Source: Nocardioides sp.
GTDB lineage: Bacteria > Actinomycetota > Actinomycetes > Propionibacteriales > Nocardioidaceae
Assembly (NCBI GenBank): GCA_031177735.1
Contig: JAPSKJ010000080.1
Coordinates: 1-8,737 of the forward strand
DNA length: 8,737 nt
Direction of reading: 5' to 3'
Below are positions 8,051-8,737 of this stretch, piece after piece (position 1 is the stretch's first letter; the number at the start of each line of letters is the position of its first letter). The position numbers and the translations under genes were made by a program. The notes under the pieces were generated by a model. That model ran no database searches and was not told the origin of the DNA. It saw nothing but the letters and a program-made list of their open reading frames with translations.

Positions 8051-8737
8051 CCGCGCCCGCACACGCAGGCTGGCGACGGTCGCCGCCGCCGTGGCGGCGA
8101 CCGTCGCCCTGCTGGGCGGCTGCTCGGCCGACCAGGAGTCCGCCGAGCCGGCCGGCCACACCCACGGCCCGGGGGACATGATGGTGTCGCTGCTGGTCGG
8201 CGACGGCACCACCTCCGCCGAGGTCGGCTACGAGCTCGCCGACGTCACGCTGCCCGCGCAGGCCGGCGAGACGGGGCAGGTGAGCTTTCGGATCCGCTAC
8301 GACGGCCAGCCGGTCACCGGCTTCGTCGAGGAGCAGACCAAGCTGCTCCACCTCTACCTGATCCGCGACGACCTCGCCGTCTTCCGCCACCTGCACCCGA
8401 CCCTCGGGCCGGACGGCACGTGGACCGCACCGGTCCGACTGCCCGAGGCGGGGGACTACCGGGTGGTCGCGGAGTTCGTCGCCCAGGACAGCGGTGGCAA
8501 CGGCGACTACCTCATGCTCGGCGCGCGCGGCACGGTGCCGGGGGAGTGGACGCCCGCGACGCCGGAGCCGGCCGAGGTCGCGTCCGACGGCACGGTGTCG
8601 GTGACCGCCACGAACACCCCGAAGGTCGGCCCGGACGGCCGGCTGCGGCTGCTCGTGCGCGATGTCGACGGGCGGCCGGTCGCCCTCGGGACCTACCTGG
8701 GCGTCGCCGCCCACCTCACGGCCGTCCACCTCGACAC
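8043..8737 (+). CDS. Secreted lipoprotein of unknown function with a His-rich core, C-terminus cut off by window edge
   Basis: 231 codons are present. The N-terminus is a clear lipoprotein signal: basic Arg-rich n-region (residues 4-9), hydrophobic Ala/Val segment (10-24), then the lipobox LGGC with Cys27 as the lipid-modified residue. The mature protein should be anchored on the outer face of the membrane. A short acidic and His-rich spacer (GHTHGPGD) precedes a beta-rich domain with LLHLYLIRDD and FRHLHPTLGPDG, then a second unit near the edge with YLGVAAHLTAVHLD. Repeated His-containing strands of this type occur in secreted proteins linked to metal (especially copper) handling, but I cannot confirm that from this fragment. 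The GTG at 8043 is the only start that gives a complete signal peptide. It overlaps the ettA stop by 8 nt and has no good ribosome binding site, so it is probably translated by coupling to ettA. Confidence 0.85.

Overview
This is GC-rich chromosomal DNA from an actinobacterium. The strong G/C third-position bias, TAnnnT-type -10 boxes placed right next to start codons, GTG starts and the protein families all support this. The style and gene content look like Nocardioides or a relative in the Propionibacteriales, but that genus-level guess is inference from the sequence alone.

Layout: The left edge holds the N-terminal two thirds of an aminopeptidase P (pepP-like) on the minus strand, running off the window. 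It is divergent from a plus-strand block across an 83-bp intergenic region with a -10-like box on each strand. The plus-strand block starts with a PrsW-family intramembrane metalloprotease. Its stop overlaps (ATGA) the start of a large dynamin-like, membrane-associated P-loop GTPase. After 59 bp with its own candidate promoter comes a second membrane GTPase with two C-terminal transmembrane helices. A 146-bp intergenic region with three inverted repeats separates this from a short single-stranded DNA-binding protein lacking the usual acidic C-terminal tip (SsbB type). A perfect 13-bp hairpin ends that gene, and a compact promoter precedes ettA, which encodes the ABC-F translational throttle ATPase. 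The ettA 3' end overlaps by 8 nt the start of a secreted lipoprotein gene, which runs off the right edge.

How the genes may work together: The protease and the two GTPases are the most interesting block. The GTPases are paralogous, sharing an RPTT switch and a D-x-P-D-x-D-S G3 motif in place of Ras-type DxxG. Their pairing resembles the tandem dynamin-like GTPases of actinobacteria, which act in pairs at membranes or division septa. The rest (pepP, ssb, ettA) is housekeeping. I saw no tRNA, rRNA, CRISPR array, insertion sequence or sign of recent transfer. The longest stretch without a gene is 146 bp. The strongest non-coding observation is that three of the start codons lie exactly 7 nt after a TAnnnT box, which predicts leaderless mRNAs.
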